From positions 1-38,607 of the forward strand of contig NW_026971817.1 in assembly GCF_026151205.1 (NCBI RefSeq): DNA of 38,607 nucleotides, in the 5' to 3' direction. Positions 26,062 through 36,879 of the stretch are shown in pieces (the first letter of the stretch is position 1; the number at the start of each line of letters is the position of its first letter). The notes under the pieces were generated by a model. The model was not told the origin of the DNA. It worked only from the letters and a program-made list of their open reading frames with translations, and made no database searches. This stretch comes from Bolinopsis microptera (Eukaryota; Ctenophora; Tentaculata; Lobata; Bolinopsidae). The position numbers were made by a program, and so were the translations under genes.

Positions 26062-26226
26062 GAAAGCCAACCCATATTATCAGATTTACAACAATCTGAA
26101 AATTATTCCAGGATTAGAGGGTGAAGTCCATGGTTATGGTTCCATTCAAAAGCCACTTACTTGGGAAAATGGTTCCATCCAGGAGAAAGATAAGGGCCGT
26201 TTCCCTCTTTATATTACATTTCTCAG
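26062..26226 (+). CDS. Candidate internal exon, product unknown
   Basis: One of the best 3' splice-site candidates in the window: a long pyrimidine tract (26,028-26,058) ending CATCTCAG, with the exon beginning at 26,062. The frame whose codons start at 26,063 is open to a TAG at 26,258 and reads KANPYYQIYNNLKIIPGLEG, then a hydrophilic part with VHGYGSIQKPLTWENGS. Codon composition looks coding rather than low-complexity. A 5' splice site may lie at about 26,226, where CTCAG is followed by TATGT; a lost G would make it CAG|GTATGT. I do not recognise the family. No flanking exon could be joined to it with confidence. Confidence 0.35.
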
Positions 26227-27144
26227 TATGTTGCTGGGCTGTTCGAATAGTTCCTGGTAGCGGTGAATTTTGGGATTATTTTTTGGGAGTTTTAGGGGAA
26301 AAAATAATTATGATTGGCCTTTTCTGGAGGGTTTTGTATTATTAGGTTGATTATGTTTTCGTTGCAAATTTAATGTTAGTATTTTAAAAAACTACTTTAG
26401 AGGGAAATTTTTTCATGGTGCCTGTATTTGGTTTTTAGGGGATGTGTCAGTTGTTATTTCTTTGTGGGCTGGATTACCTTAAATTATGGAGAATTTTTAC
26501 CGAATTTGCAAAGCCTTTGATTTATCATTCTTTTTGCTCTTTTGTTTTGCTGGCATTTATCAAGGGCGGGGAGAGTTGCTGCTCAATAGTTCCTGATTAG
26601 GGAACTGATGAGCGGAAATACCGGGCAGATTGTTTCCATGAAAATACGGTGAGGGGATTGTTATATTCCGTTATGTTAAAAATAAACAGATTAGAATATT
26701 GGTAACCAGGGGACACGGAGTTTTTTACAAGGTCCAAAGGGAAAGGGAAACCAGGGGGGGGACCTTTACAAACAAAGTTGGAGTTTGATGCATCCATATT
26801 GTTTAAGCAGGATTGGGTGTAAATTTGATTTTGGGAACTTCTTAAAAAAAATAATGTATTAAAATCCTATGGGTATAATTACATAAAAATAAAGCTAAAG
26901 GAGGGGGAGGTTTTGTTACTAGGTTAAGCAGGGTAATTTATGAACCCACCCTTTTAAAATACATTAAATTTTTATCCTATCGATTTTTTTTTCTTTTTTC
27001 GGTTCCGCTTTTTTAGTTATTTTTTTGTTGAATTGGGATGAATTACTGGTATGATTCTTTATATAGTATAATAATCGAATTTTGTTTTGATTACGATATC
27101 AAATATTTCGTGCTATTTTTCAAGTTGCTGTTAATTTTTTCAAT

Positions 27145-27370
27145 TATAATTTGACTTTATTTATTTGTAGTCTATTTATTAAGCTTTGAACGATATTTTT
27201 ATACTTTTAAATTAATATTAAACAAATCATTTAAACAACAATTTGTTTTTCTTTTGTTAAATCTTGTACCTTGTTTATATTAATTAATTTGACTTTATTT
27301 TATCTTAGTCTATTTTATTATTAAGCTTTTGAACGAATTTTTACCAGCTTATATTAACAAAAACATTTAT
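27145..27370. repeat. Imperfect AT-rich direct duplication, spacing about 138 bp
   Basis: The units at about 27,145-27,230 and 27,283-27,370 share TTTGACTTTATTT, then TAGTCTATTT, then TTATTAAGCTTTGAACGA, then a T-rich segment and an ATATTAA(A)CAAA stretch, with small insertions between them. GACTTTAT starts at 27,153 in the first unit and 27,291 in the second. The pair lies in the AT-rich sequence upstream of copy B of the 500-bp repeat. Only two units are visible, so this is a local duplication rather than a satellite array. Confidence 0.6.
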
Positions 27371-27689
27371 AGAAAATTTCTCTTTAGTAAAAATCTTTGG
27401 GGCCTTGTTTAATAATTCTTACAGGCTGTTTATAATTCAATTTTGGCATTTTTTTATCAATCTGAATTGAATCATGGTTTAAATTTGAGTATCTGAAATT
27501 AATTGGATATGTAAAAAAAACAAGACTTTAATTGAAAATTTGGTGCGTCTCTACTAAACAAGTTTTAGTTTTTAAAGATCATATGCCATAACATATTTAA
27601 CGAACATATCAAACTTGGGATGTAATTATTTCTGCATAAGTTCACATTTTTTTTATGTCATCTTGAGGTAACATATGTTTTATTACCCT

Positions 27690-28190
27690 TTCCGCAGGGA
27701 ATTATGGTAGGCAGTGTAAAGTTGTGCTTTTCAGAAAAAACAGGACTTTTCTCGAGGCCTTGTATAATAAGGCAGAGAATAAGATAAAACAATCCAACAC
27801 AATAAATAAGTGGTGACAAAATAAGTGGGAAGTTGGATCGGTTATGGCAGGGAAGGGCTGTGGTTATGGTCTACCCAACAGTGGATTTAATTCTAACTGC
27901 AACTTAGTTGTGCTAAGGGGGTGGTGGGGGGACACTAACGAAAAAACTCTTCCTAGGGGGGTACCAAATACTACACTTCACGGTTTTTTACAAGGGGGAT
28001 GTCTTGTAGTTTCTTCGCGGAGCTGGAGGTTCCTTCTTAAACATGGACATATCCGGGTTTTCTCATGAAGTTCAGTTGTTTTCAGTTTTGGTTATCAAAA
28101 TAACGGAGATTTACCTGGGCAGTTGGGCCTGGATTTTGGATATGGGAAATCAATTCATTGTTGTAGAAATCGTTTCGGTATAATTTTTTT
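27690..28190 (+). repeat. 500-bp dispersed repeat, copy B
   Basis: Shares with copy C a leading pyrimidine-rich CAG-GG boundary (near 27,696), ATGGT shortly after it, a GATAAGAT-like motif, and then AATAAGTGGTGACAAA at 27,804. With both A and C it shares GTGGTTATGGT, a CTAAGGGG segment, GGAGCTGGAGGTTCCTTCTT at 28,018, CATGAAGTTCAG at 28,066 and GGTTATCAAAATAAC near 28,091. A plus frame (27,844-28,068) and another at 28,123-28,314 are open and glycine/aromatic rich, the latter crossing a TTTTTTTTCCCAG acceptor-like site at about 28,196. The CAG boundary suggests a duplicated exon, but a mobile-element fragment is equally compatible. Confidence 0.65.
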
Positions 28191-30420
28191 TCCCAGCTTT
28201 GCATTTGTGTATCAAATGTTTGGCCAAAACTATGTTGATTGGGGAGGTTTTACCGGTGGTGGTTTTTTCCTCCCTAGTTATTCTACCTCCAAAAAATTGG
28301 TTGGGTCCTGGTAGCTGTTCAAGATCTTTTTTTTGGAGGTTTTAAAAAGGGGAGTGATTCCAGTATCAGATAAACAGATCGAATTTCCTGGCTTCATATT
28401 AGAATCACGGTGGATTGGATCCGGTTTCCTTTTTTGTTGAATTTGTTTCAGGAAGGGCTATTTTTTCATATACAAATGTTTGGGGGTTTGTTTTCTTTCC
28501 CAATTTCTCTGTAAATAATGTTGATATAAAAAAAAATCCTCATTTTTAGTAAAATTTAACCCCTAAAAGGCTCCGGCAGTGTAGTTGGGCAAAAATAAAG
28601 TCCTTCTGCTGCTTTAAGTGATACGAAATCAATAAATTATTGGAGTTCAGAAGCCAAAAAACATTTAAAGGAAGGGGTTGTCGGATATCTATTTTGCATT
28701 TTTTTCAGGGTGTTCCATCTTTTTAGGCGATGTTTTCTCAAGTTTGACATTTTCCCCAATGGGTGCTACCTGTTCTCCGCTTGTTGCTATTGTGGAGGGG
28801 TGACAAGTGCTTTTTGGGGAAAAAGGGCATGGATCTGAACCAGTTGGAAAAAGGGGGGACTCCCACTGGAGTTGTTTGAACTTCCCCCGGTCCGGGCTAT
28901 TAAACCCACTTTGTGTTTCTTGCCCTCTGGAAAATATGATTGCTTGGGTTACTGGGAGATAAATAATGCCATTGATTGGGGAAGTTGTGGTTTTTCATAC
29001 ATATCTGGGGTCAGTGTTACCTTGGCCAATGGTTTGATGTGTTTACATTTTTACAAAATTTTGTGAAAATACGATAAGTTATCCAAAGCTCTAGGGTATT
29101 CTGCAAACCAATACCAACCTCCATTTACTTAAAAGATAAACTGGAAAAAGCTAAAACCCATGGTTATAGATGCTTCTTATTACGGGGGACTTTCTTCATA
29201 GTGCCAGATTTTTACATCCAGCTAATAATTTTTGTTGTTAGTCTACGTGCTGCGGGATTTTTTACAGGCTCTCAGGTTAACCGTTGTCCGGGGTTTCGGA
29301 GGATAATCTTTCAAAATAATAATGTGGCGCACCAAAGCTGGAAACTGGGGTCGTGGTACCCCGGGGGGGTTACTCCGAGGGACACCACCTACGGACCCAC
29401 TAACTGAAGATTTTCTGAGGTGGCCCCCAATGGATACAAAAGGGGAGGGCACAGTTACCAAAGGGAGTAGACTTTTCATGTTCTTTCTTTGGTTGCTTTT
29501 CGTTATAGGGTGGGGACGTGTATATGTCTTTCAGTTCCCATTACAGGGGATGGGTCTGACCACCTTTGCTAAAATGGAGTACTGGCCGATTATGGTGATT
29601 GGATGGGTGTCGGATGTATAACAGTTTGATCAAAAATTTACCTTTTATATTGTGATGAAGTGTTGAGATTTTGGAAGGTAGGGGACCATTCCATTAAAAA
29701 AAAACAAATTATTAGAATGTGCATTTTTCATTTTTTTCCAACTGCCTAAAATCATATACATTATGATGTTTGAATTTAAGTTTCTTTGTTTTTATATCGT
29801 TTTTTTTATATTGTTAATTTGGTTTAATAGGATTGTTTTACACGTTTCCAAAAATGATTTTACGATTCTTTAAAATGTTTTTTAATTATATATTTTTAAA
29901 CCTAATTTTATCTATGGCTTGCTTATTATTCGTGCCTAAATTTTGGCATATCGATTTATTTATTCGATTAATTTTTCACTTTAGCATCTATCCAAAATAG
30001 TGGTTATTTGAGATTTATTATGTTAATCGAATCAAAATCTAAACGTATGGATTTGTTCTGGGGGAAAGTGGGCAGGGTATGGAAATGCTTATTTTTTTAA
30101 AGAATTTTATTCTATTTCAATTTTTAACCTTTGCCTATATTTTATTAAATGATGATGTTTTTAAAATTTTGTTTTACCCCAAGTTTTGATAATCGTTTGT
30201 TATTCTACAGTTGTGATGTTGTTTTGTGATTTCCGGAGTTTTTTTTAACTTGTTTTTCCGGACTTACATTTAAAAATGAAAAAAAATGCTTTTTCTTTTG
30301 GCCTGGCTTTTTTTTCCGGCATGATTTTCAATAAAAAGTCAACCTAATTCTGGAAAATACACCCCAGTATTTTTACCCTTATAAATTTTCGGTTTATAAC
30401 CTAATATGTTTATCTTTTCA
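28190..30420. other. Spacer between repeat copies B and C, no gene recognised
   Basis: Open frames of 64 codons (28,872-29,066) and 99 codons (29,322-29,621) look mildly protein-like; the first reads LGYWEINNAIDWGSCGFSY. Neither has a clear acceptor-donor pair or a recognisable domain. The part 29,700-30,400 is strongly AT-rich and precedes copy C, mirroring the AT-rich DNA before copies A and B. Confidence 0.4.
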
Positions 30421-30424
30421 AGCA

Positions 30425-30950
30425 GGGACCATGGTTCGTTGAAGCTAAAAACTTTAGGGACACAGCCCTTTTCACACCCGGGGCCTTCTGAAATCAATGA
30501 GGATAAGATTTAAAACCAATACAGTAATAAGTGGTGTCAAATAAGTGAATAGTGATAGAATGCCTGGGGCGGGAAGCAGTGGTTATGGTTCATCACAGTG
30601 GATATTTCTACTGCAAAATAGTTGCTAAGGGGTACCCCGAAAACTTCTTCATAGGGGGGGGGACAAACTTCAACTCACGTTTTTTAACAGGGGACTGGGT
30701 TTACCTAGTTCTTCACGGGAAGCTTGGAGGTTGCTTCTGTTACATTGGGACAAATATTCCCCTCAGGATTTCATGAAGTTTCAGTGTTTACAAAGGTTTT
30801 GGTATCATACCAGATTTAACCTTGCAGTGGCCTGGGATTTGGGATGGAGAACATATTTCAGTGGAGGAGGGGATTGGTTCTGGGAAGGATGTACAAAATT
30901 TATGGGCACAGTGTGGTCTTAAATTTGGGCATGGGGGGGGATCTGTGTGG
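30425..30950 (+). repeat. 500-bp dispersed repeat, copy C
   Basis: Begins after TTTATCTTTTCAAGCAG, a plausible splice acceptor that corresponds to the CAG boundary of copy B. It carries CACCCGGGGCCTTCTGAA, GATAAGATTTAAAACC and TAATAAGTGGTGTCAAA, the GTGGTTATGGT word, TAGTTCTTCACGG at 30,707 and CATGAAGTTTCAGTG at 30,771. It also matches copy A near 30,900-30,940. This copy keeps the longest open frame of the three within the conserved block (30,552-30,776, 74 codons), containing HSGYFYCKIVAKG and LTGDWVYLVLHG. If the repeat ever coded for protein, this frame is the best guide, but the other copies do not preserve it, so I list the element as a repeat. Confidence 0.65.
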
Positions 30951-33420
30951 GAATATAAATGCTACCTTTTTACTGATTGCTAATTTGTTCTCATGGGTTA
31001 TTTACGTATCCTAAAAATGGGTTGGCCCCCCTATTGGCTGTTTATTAATTTTTTCAAACACCGGGGGACTTTCTTGTATAAAAGCTAATTCAATTTGGGA
31101 TTTCTTGGAGGATCTTTTTTCTTGAACACAAAAAAAAGGGGGCTTCATTGGAGGCAATTTTGATGGATTTCTTTGTTGATTAATTTATTTCGGAAAACTA
31201 AACAATATGTTTTCAAATTTGTTTTTAACTTGCCCATGACTTTCTGTAAATTATTTTGACGAACTTAAGAAATTCTCTGGTAAAACATTTCCGAAACTTG
31301 GAATTTACAAGAAATTCGGGATTGCAATTTTCTGTTTTGGCAAGTCCTCGGGCACCCCAAAAGGGGAATTACGTATGGGTTATAAGGGGGAATAAAGGCT
31401 ATCATTTCCAAATGTTTTTTACAAGCTCAGTTCCCCTTTTACTATACTTTCACATTCCCTTTTCTTAAAAAAGGGTGTAAATTTTTTGCCTTAAGTGATT
31501 TAACCATAATCCAAAGGGGGAAAAAAAGCTTGTTTGGAAGAAGTTGACCAATGGGATCCAGATATTCCATAAGGATAGTTTCAGGAGGATTATTTGGTGG
31601 GGGAGACACACCTTTCCCACCCCCAGCATTTTAATCTACCTCAGAGGGTTTGCATGTTTAGCTTGGTAATCCCCAATGAGGAATAAACCCAACGCATGAA
31701 TACAGTGGGGGACTGAAAAAACTGGTGTTTTTTCGGACCGCTGGAAACCGTTACCAAAGGCTTGGTTTGGCTGGACTACTATATCCATGTTTAAAACAGA
31801 CAACTAGGTTTTGCCAAAAAAGTTCCTCGGATTTTTACATTGGAAAAACCCCCCTTTAATCAAGCGCCGTTATTAACCACTTGGGAATACCCGTTAATAA
31901 CCATTACATCATCTAGATTGCTGTTTAATGCCGGTACTGTAAAATTATAAAAACGGTAACAGGGAATTTTCGTCATTGGAAAATTTAGAAATATTTTTGT
32001 TGGGGAGGATAGTAATGGTAGTCAAGTTAAAAAGTGTTTTTACCCCCACCGTTAATACAAAACTTAACATTAAAAGTGGCAGTCCTGGGGCTCGAATGGA
32101 GGGCTGGATTAACAATTACAATTTTTCCCGTTTTCTTACTGTAAACTTGATTGGAATTTTTCTGGGAAATTGTCCCCATTGAAACTTGTTTAACCCAAGG
32201 GTAACGGGGGCAGGGAAAAAAGAGGCGATTTACATTTTTATTGGAGGCAATAAATTACTAAAGATGTGTGGTACGTTCCACCTTCAAGTTTCAACACAGG
32301 AACTGGACTGAGACACTCTGCTAAGTGGAACAAGGGTGGTTTAAAAAAAAGGTTGGGAATGGTCGGATGTGTTGTACTGGTTTGGGTTTTAAAAAATCTC
32401 CGATTATACTTTTTTTCTATATCGTTTAGGATTAATGGGTATGGGAATTAAAGTTTCTTCAGAAAAGAATTAACAGAGTTCACTTGTTTTTTAACTTAGG
32501 AGTAGGGTTTTCTCTTTTTGTGGCTTTCTTTATTCGTATGACGGTCTTTTATGCTTTGTTCATCCGTTATGTTCAATTTTTTTCCGTTAAAATAGTTTTA
32601 ATAGTTTATTTTTTCAGTTCCATTTTTTTAACTGTGTTTTACTTGATGTTTTATTATAACATATTAAACATGATATTAGGTCAGGAAAAAAATTATTTGT
32701 TACCCTATTAAAAAAGAATCAACAAAAAAAAGTTCAAAGCTAATTTTAAAATGTGAATGATACTTGCATTCTCGTGGGTACGGTTGAGGGGAATGGTATA
32801 TACTTGCCAAGTATTTTTAAATAGCTAAAACTTACCCCCCCCCCACACACTTTTACAGGATGGACAGATGTATTCCCTGCATTTGAGTTGGGGGGAGGAA
32901 AAACTGAGGATGGGTATGTTGTTTTGTAATTTGCACTGTTTCTGTGTGGGGACTTCTTGATTAATTTATTTGGCCCGTTTTTTTTGTATCTCCATTTCTC
33001 CTTATAACCTAGTTTAGTTTAGTTTTACTTGTTAGTTCCTATAAACAATCCTCTGTATATAAGGGGAATAACCATGCCCTGCATATATGGAATGGTGGTA
33101 GGAAAGTAATTGCCAGGATTGTAAGGGGGGTGGGGGGGGACCATTACTGGTTGAAATTCCCACATAGGACTAGTACTGAAAAGTAAGGGGAATCTTATGG
33201 GAGGGCCAATTGTTCCCTTTATCACGCATAACTTTGTTTTTTTTTAGAGCTCTGGGGAATCTACCTTCTGCGTTTTCACATTTTTGGGTAACAGGAGGGG
33301 GGGGGGTGGTGAACTGTAGTATTACGGTACAATGTTCAGTGGTTCTCTTGTTTTGTATATTTGCTCTGGAAGGTTTTATGGTATGTCTGCAATTTTTTGG
33401 GGCATTAAAAGCCTTTCTTT
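30950..33420. other. No gene supported
   Basis: AT-rich sequence with frames of 60 to 75 codons only. The hydrophobic frame at 32,484-32,711 is made of T-rich codons and is what T-rich DNA yields by chance. A run of nine C at about 32,837-32,845 precedes a short CACACAC stretch. No RNA gene or structured repeat is seen. Confidence 0.45.
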
Positions 33421-33423
33421 CAG

Positions 33424-33504
33424 GATTCACCAGCTGTAATTCTAAAACTAAAATATGGCGATGAATGGCGAAAACTTCACAAAATTGCTGTCCTACGGAT
33501 TCAG
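33424..33504 (+). CDS. Candidate internal exon, product unknown
   Basis: The acceptor CCTTTCTTTCAG ends at 33,423. From 33,424 the frame is open for 90 codons to a TAG at 33,694-33,696. The first 27 codons read DSPAVILKLKYGDEWRKLHK and continue IAVLRIQ, a charged, alternating pattern typical of real protein. After 33,504 (ATTCAG followed by ATAAC, a donor if one G is missing) the frame is less protein-like, so I end the exon there. The LKLKYGDEWRKL string loosely recalls the first strand of PB1 domains (basic-hydrophobic followed by YGDE/D-R) or a P450 C-helix, but neither is diagnostic from so short a piece. No partner exons are identified. Confidence 0.35.
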
Positions 33505-33825
33505 ATAACATTTTTTTGCACTAAAAATTTAAAATCTCCAATAGATTGGTATATTGTTACTAAAACAGATGAAATGTCCCAGGGTTTATATCCGGGGGGA
33601 TGGTTAGTAGTAGTGTTGGACGTTGTCTGTGTGCTTTTAAATCAGGGTTTCCTACATAAAACAGAAAGTAAATACATGGTGTTTTTATCTTGGTAGGGGC
33701 TTTGCCAATTAGCAGGCCATAGGGTTATCCTCTTGTTTACAACATGCGGGGAATTAAAAAGAGTTTTTAATTTCCGCATTATTCCCACTCCGGTACACAG
33801 GGGGGAAAAAAAGGGTGAAAAATCC

Positions 33826-33976
33826 GGCGATTTTTTGCGATTTTTTTCGCGTATAACCGCAAAATTTTTTAACAGGGGACTGTTATAACATAAGGGGGAC
33901 ACTATAAATAAAAAATTTTTCGCATATAATGGAAAAAATCCGCTCGAATTCCGCAACATTTGGCCCCCGCGATTTT
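33826..33976. repeat. CGCG-armed inverted repeat (MITE-like), copy 2
   Basis: Contains TTTTTCGCGTATAACCGCAAAATTTTTT at 33,843-33,870 in overlapping pieces and its imperfect reverse complement AAAAATTTTTCGCATATAATGG at 33,911-33,932, separated by about 40 bp. Further GCGA, CGCTCGAATTCCGC and CCCCCGCGATTTT words lie on either side. The vocabulary matches the element at 14.7 kb, best in reverse orientation. It is probably a small non-autonomous repeat or a degenerate hairpin family; no coding capacity. Confidence 0.5.
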
Positions 33977-36590
33977 CTTTTTGTTCCTGCTCAGACTACA
34001 AATGTTTTCCATGGGGTTTTTGTCTCCTCTTAATTAATTGTGATTTAAAATATTTAAATAATAGAGTGCCCTTATATACTCCCTTACAAATAAAATGTTA
34101 TATAATATTAACTATTTCTGTTTAAGCTACTCTAACTATGTTTTCTGAAGCCTTATTTATTATTTATTGGTTCTTTTTGTGCTCCTTGTAGGGTCCCACC
34201 ACCATCTTGGATACCGCTAAAACTTAAAATTTATCAAAGCATTTTCTAAAACCCACTAAACTCATTTTCTTTTAACTTTCTTTACTATACGCCAGGTGGT
34301 ACAAACACAACATGACCTTCCTGAACATTATTAGTATCTCCCTGGGGCGGCTCCAAAAGTACCGTAAAGTAATCGAATAATCATTTTTTGGTATAAATGG
34401 GTTTTGTGTGTTCTGAATTTGGTGGGCTTCCAATATCAATATATTAATGTTTAAAAATATAATTCGGGAGAGTTGGCACCTTTTCCATTTATATTATAAA
34501 ATTAAAATACCCCATATAACCGGAGATTTAGATTACTGGGAATTGATGGTGCGTTCTAAAAATTTGCTGATGTGGGAAAATTAGTTCTTGATAAATACCT
34601 TAATTTGTTATGTTAAAAATGGACTATACAGTAATGTAAACCATAACAACATTCAAAAAATCAAAAAACATATGGACCATTTTTTAATAACCAAGCATTA
34701 TTTTGAATTTATTGACCTTTACTTCTTCATTTTGGTCCAATAAAAAACCCATGCAGAGTTCACTGAGTGTTACCAGTCAAGACGCTGTTTTACAACTGAG
34801 TGTTACTGATATTGGGGAACGGGGTTTATTGGTTTTGGGAAAACTCTTCGTGTTTTCTTTAATCTTCTGATATTCCTTCCATGTCTTGTGAAAAAACTCA
34901 GGTATTATTTGCTCACCCAATTCTGTTACCAATAATCTGTTTAATAAAAATTAATTGGTGGTGGGAAGGACTCTTCCACGATTGTACCAAAAAACTAATT
35001 CCAAAATTATCCCCAATTTCCTTTATTCGGCCCAAGTGTGGGGGGCCCAAATTGGCCATTTGTATTAAATGGTATAGTCGGGGGAATTTGTGGAACTTTA
35101 TTGGGAAAAACAAAAACGTTTATGAAAATTTTTATATCATTTAATAATAATAATAATCCATTTATTTAGATAAACATAGGCCTTATTTGTGTGTTAAATA
35201 GCTGTGGTGTTTCTACTCCAGGGGAATTTCTTCTTGCCTTTTCCAAAACTTCCTAAAAACGGGCTTCGTTGCTTTCTGATCATTTGAAAATAACTTTTAC
35301 AGTGAGGGTATTACAGGGGGGGGGGGACTGAAACTTGGGAATATTTATTGAAAGAAAATTCAGTAGTGCAGAAAGGGGGCCGTTGTCATTTGGGGGTTTT
35401 GGGGGCGGAGTTCTATCGAAAAAATTTTGAGAAAAAAATACAATATTAGGGGGGAAACCTGAGATTGAATATTTCATTTGATTTAAATAAATTATCTTGT
35501 TTCTTGCCACTTGATTTGGCCTCTTTGTACCCAGTTCTAAATCTGGTGATGACCACCTGATTAATTGATTGGAGGGAGGGTTTTTTGATATAGGTGTGAA
35601 GCTTATTAAATTAGTTGGTGGATACACCCAAAATACTACCACGATTATCACTGTCAGTTGATACTTGTGATTTGTGATCGTGTTGGATTTATAAAAATAA
35701 TATGTCGACACAGTCGAATATGACAAAAAACTCAAGAAAGGAACTGGTTTACGTAAGTGTATATAACTTGGGTATAATTACAATACATAAGGCAGGATAT
35801 AGATATATAAGTACTAGTATATTGTACATTGTATTTAATTGTATAGCGCTACTCCATTGTACCTCTATTTTTTATTTTAAAATATATGTTTGGCTCCACA
35901 AGTTTTTGTTTTGTTTGCAGTAAAAACTAGGGAAGGAAAGTATTGGCCGATAAAAAAAGTGGTATGGTCGCCATTGTTTCTATCGATGCTTTTTACATGT
36001 TATTTACTTTCATATCCTTTCCATGTACTATGTATTTGTTCGATCTTCTTGCAATGCTCTTTTTGATTTTTTTACATGATTATACCATTGGAATGGTTTC
36101 TATAAGTACAGATCATACCATGGTGTCCAAATTATTAATCTTGTCATTTTCTTTTTCCCACTTTCTTGTCACCTTTTTCTTCAAATCTATGGTTTTTGGG
36201 AGGGAAGATAATTATTTCTTTTCTATTGGTATTTTATAAACCACAGATCAGCCTGCAAGTCTAAAATTTGTTAACGGGTCTTTTAAAATCTTTCTCCTTC
36301 CTTCTTTTCTGAACCAAAAACGTTGAGGTCATTACCTCTTTACCCACTAATGACCAATCTTCACTTTTTTTATCCTTGGCATTGATCTTCACCCATAATC
36401 TGAAATTTTTGTTTTTTTATCCTAATTGTAATTATATATGTAATGTAAACGTTTTTTTAGTGTTTTAAAACCTTGCGGCATGATTCATAATAAAAAATCC
36501 TTAAAAACATATTTTCATGAGATTCTTCTTATTTCGCCTTCTCGTATTACTTTTGTACGCTTGTTTTAGTGATTGCAATTCTTGTTGTAA
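33976..36590. other. No gene supported
   Basis: AT-rich sequence. A 151-codon minus-strand frame (35,735 to 35,280) and a hydrophobic 98-codon plus-strand frame (35,943-36,239) are open, but both follow base composition (asparagine, proline and isoleucine in one; phenylalanine and leucine in the other) and lack domains or splice signals. A short (TAA)n microsatellite lies at 35,142-35,157. Confidence 0.4.
35142..35157. repeat. (TAA)n microsatellite
   Basis: About five uninterrupted TAA units within AT-rich DNA. Confidence 0.8.
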
Positions 36591-36596
36591 TGCAGC

Positions 36597-36838
36597 AGAA
36601 ATATGTATGGAGGCTGGTACCACACTACGCGACCTGTTAATGTGAATTGCTTGCACAGGAGTTTTGACAACCTACAAAAAGCATCCCTGAAACCACGAGA
36701 CAGAAAAGCTGATCGCTAAAGTCCGAGCGTCGGCTGGAGACATTAGAAGACATGACCTTGTTGGAGACATTTCGTCCTGCGTACGAGGCGTTCTGCGATT
36801 ATTACGATATCAGACCAGGACCCTTCTGTTGTTTTGGG
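36597..36838 (+). CDS. Exon-like segment with one frameshift, product unknown
   Basis: An acceptor-like TTCTTGTTGTAATGCAG ends at 36,595. A frame with codons from 36,597 is open to a TAA at 36,717 and reads RNMYGGWYHTTRPVNVNC, then LHRSFDNLQKASLKPRDRK. A second frame, open from 36,713 to a TAA at 36,839, continues with ERRLETLEDMTLLETFRPAY and EAFCDYYDIRPGPF. The two abut almost exactly, as expected of one coding segment of about 81 codons interrupted by a single indel near 36,713-36,718. A GTAATG donor-like site follows at about 36,838. I do not recognise the family. This is the cleanest part of the window, so the break could be a real lesion (pseudogene) as well as an error. Confidence 0.35.
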
Positions 36839-36879
36839 TAATGTATAGCACATATCAATTTGTCGTTTCCTGACTTTCG

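Noticed and set aside
35280-35735. 151-codon minus-strand frame
   Set aside because: Asparagine-, proline- and isoleucine-rich translation of AT-rich DNA with C runs; no motif, acceptor or donor to support it.
35943-36239. 98-codon hydrophobic frame that looks like a membrane protein
   Set aside because: The plus strand here is T-rich, which yields phenylalanine/leucine-rich frames by chance. No ATG-initiated family match or splice context.
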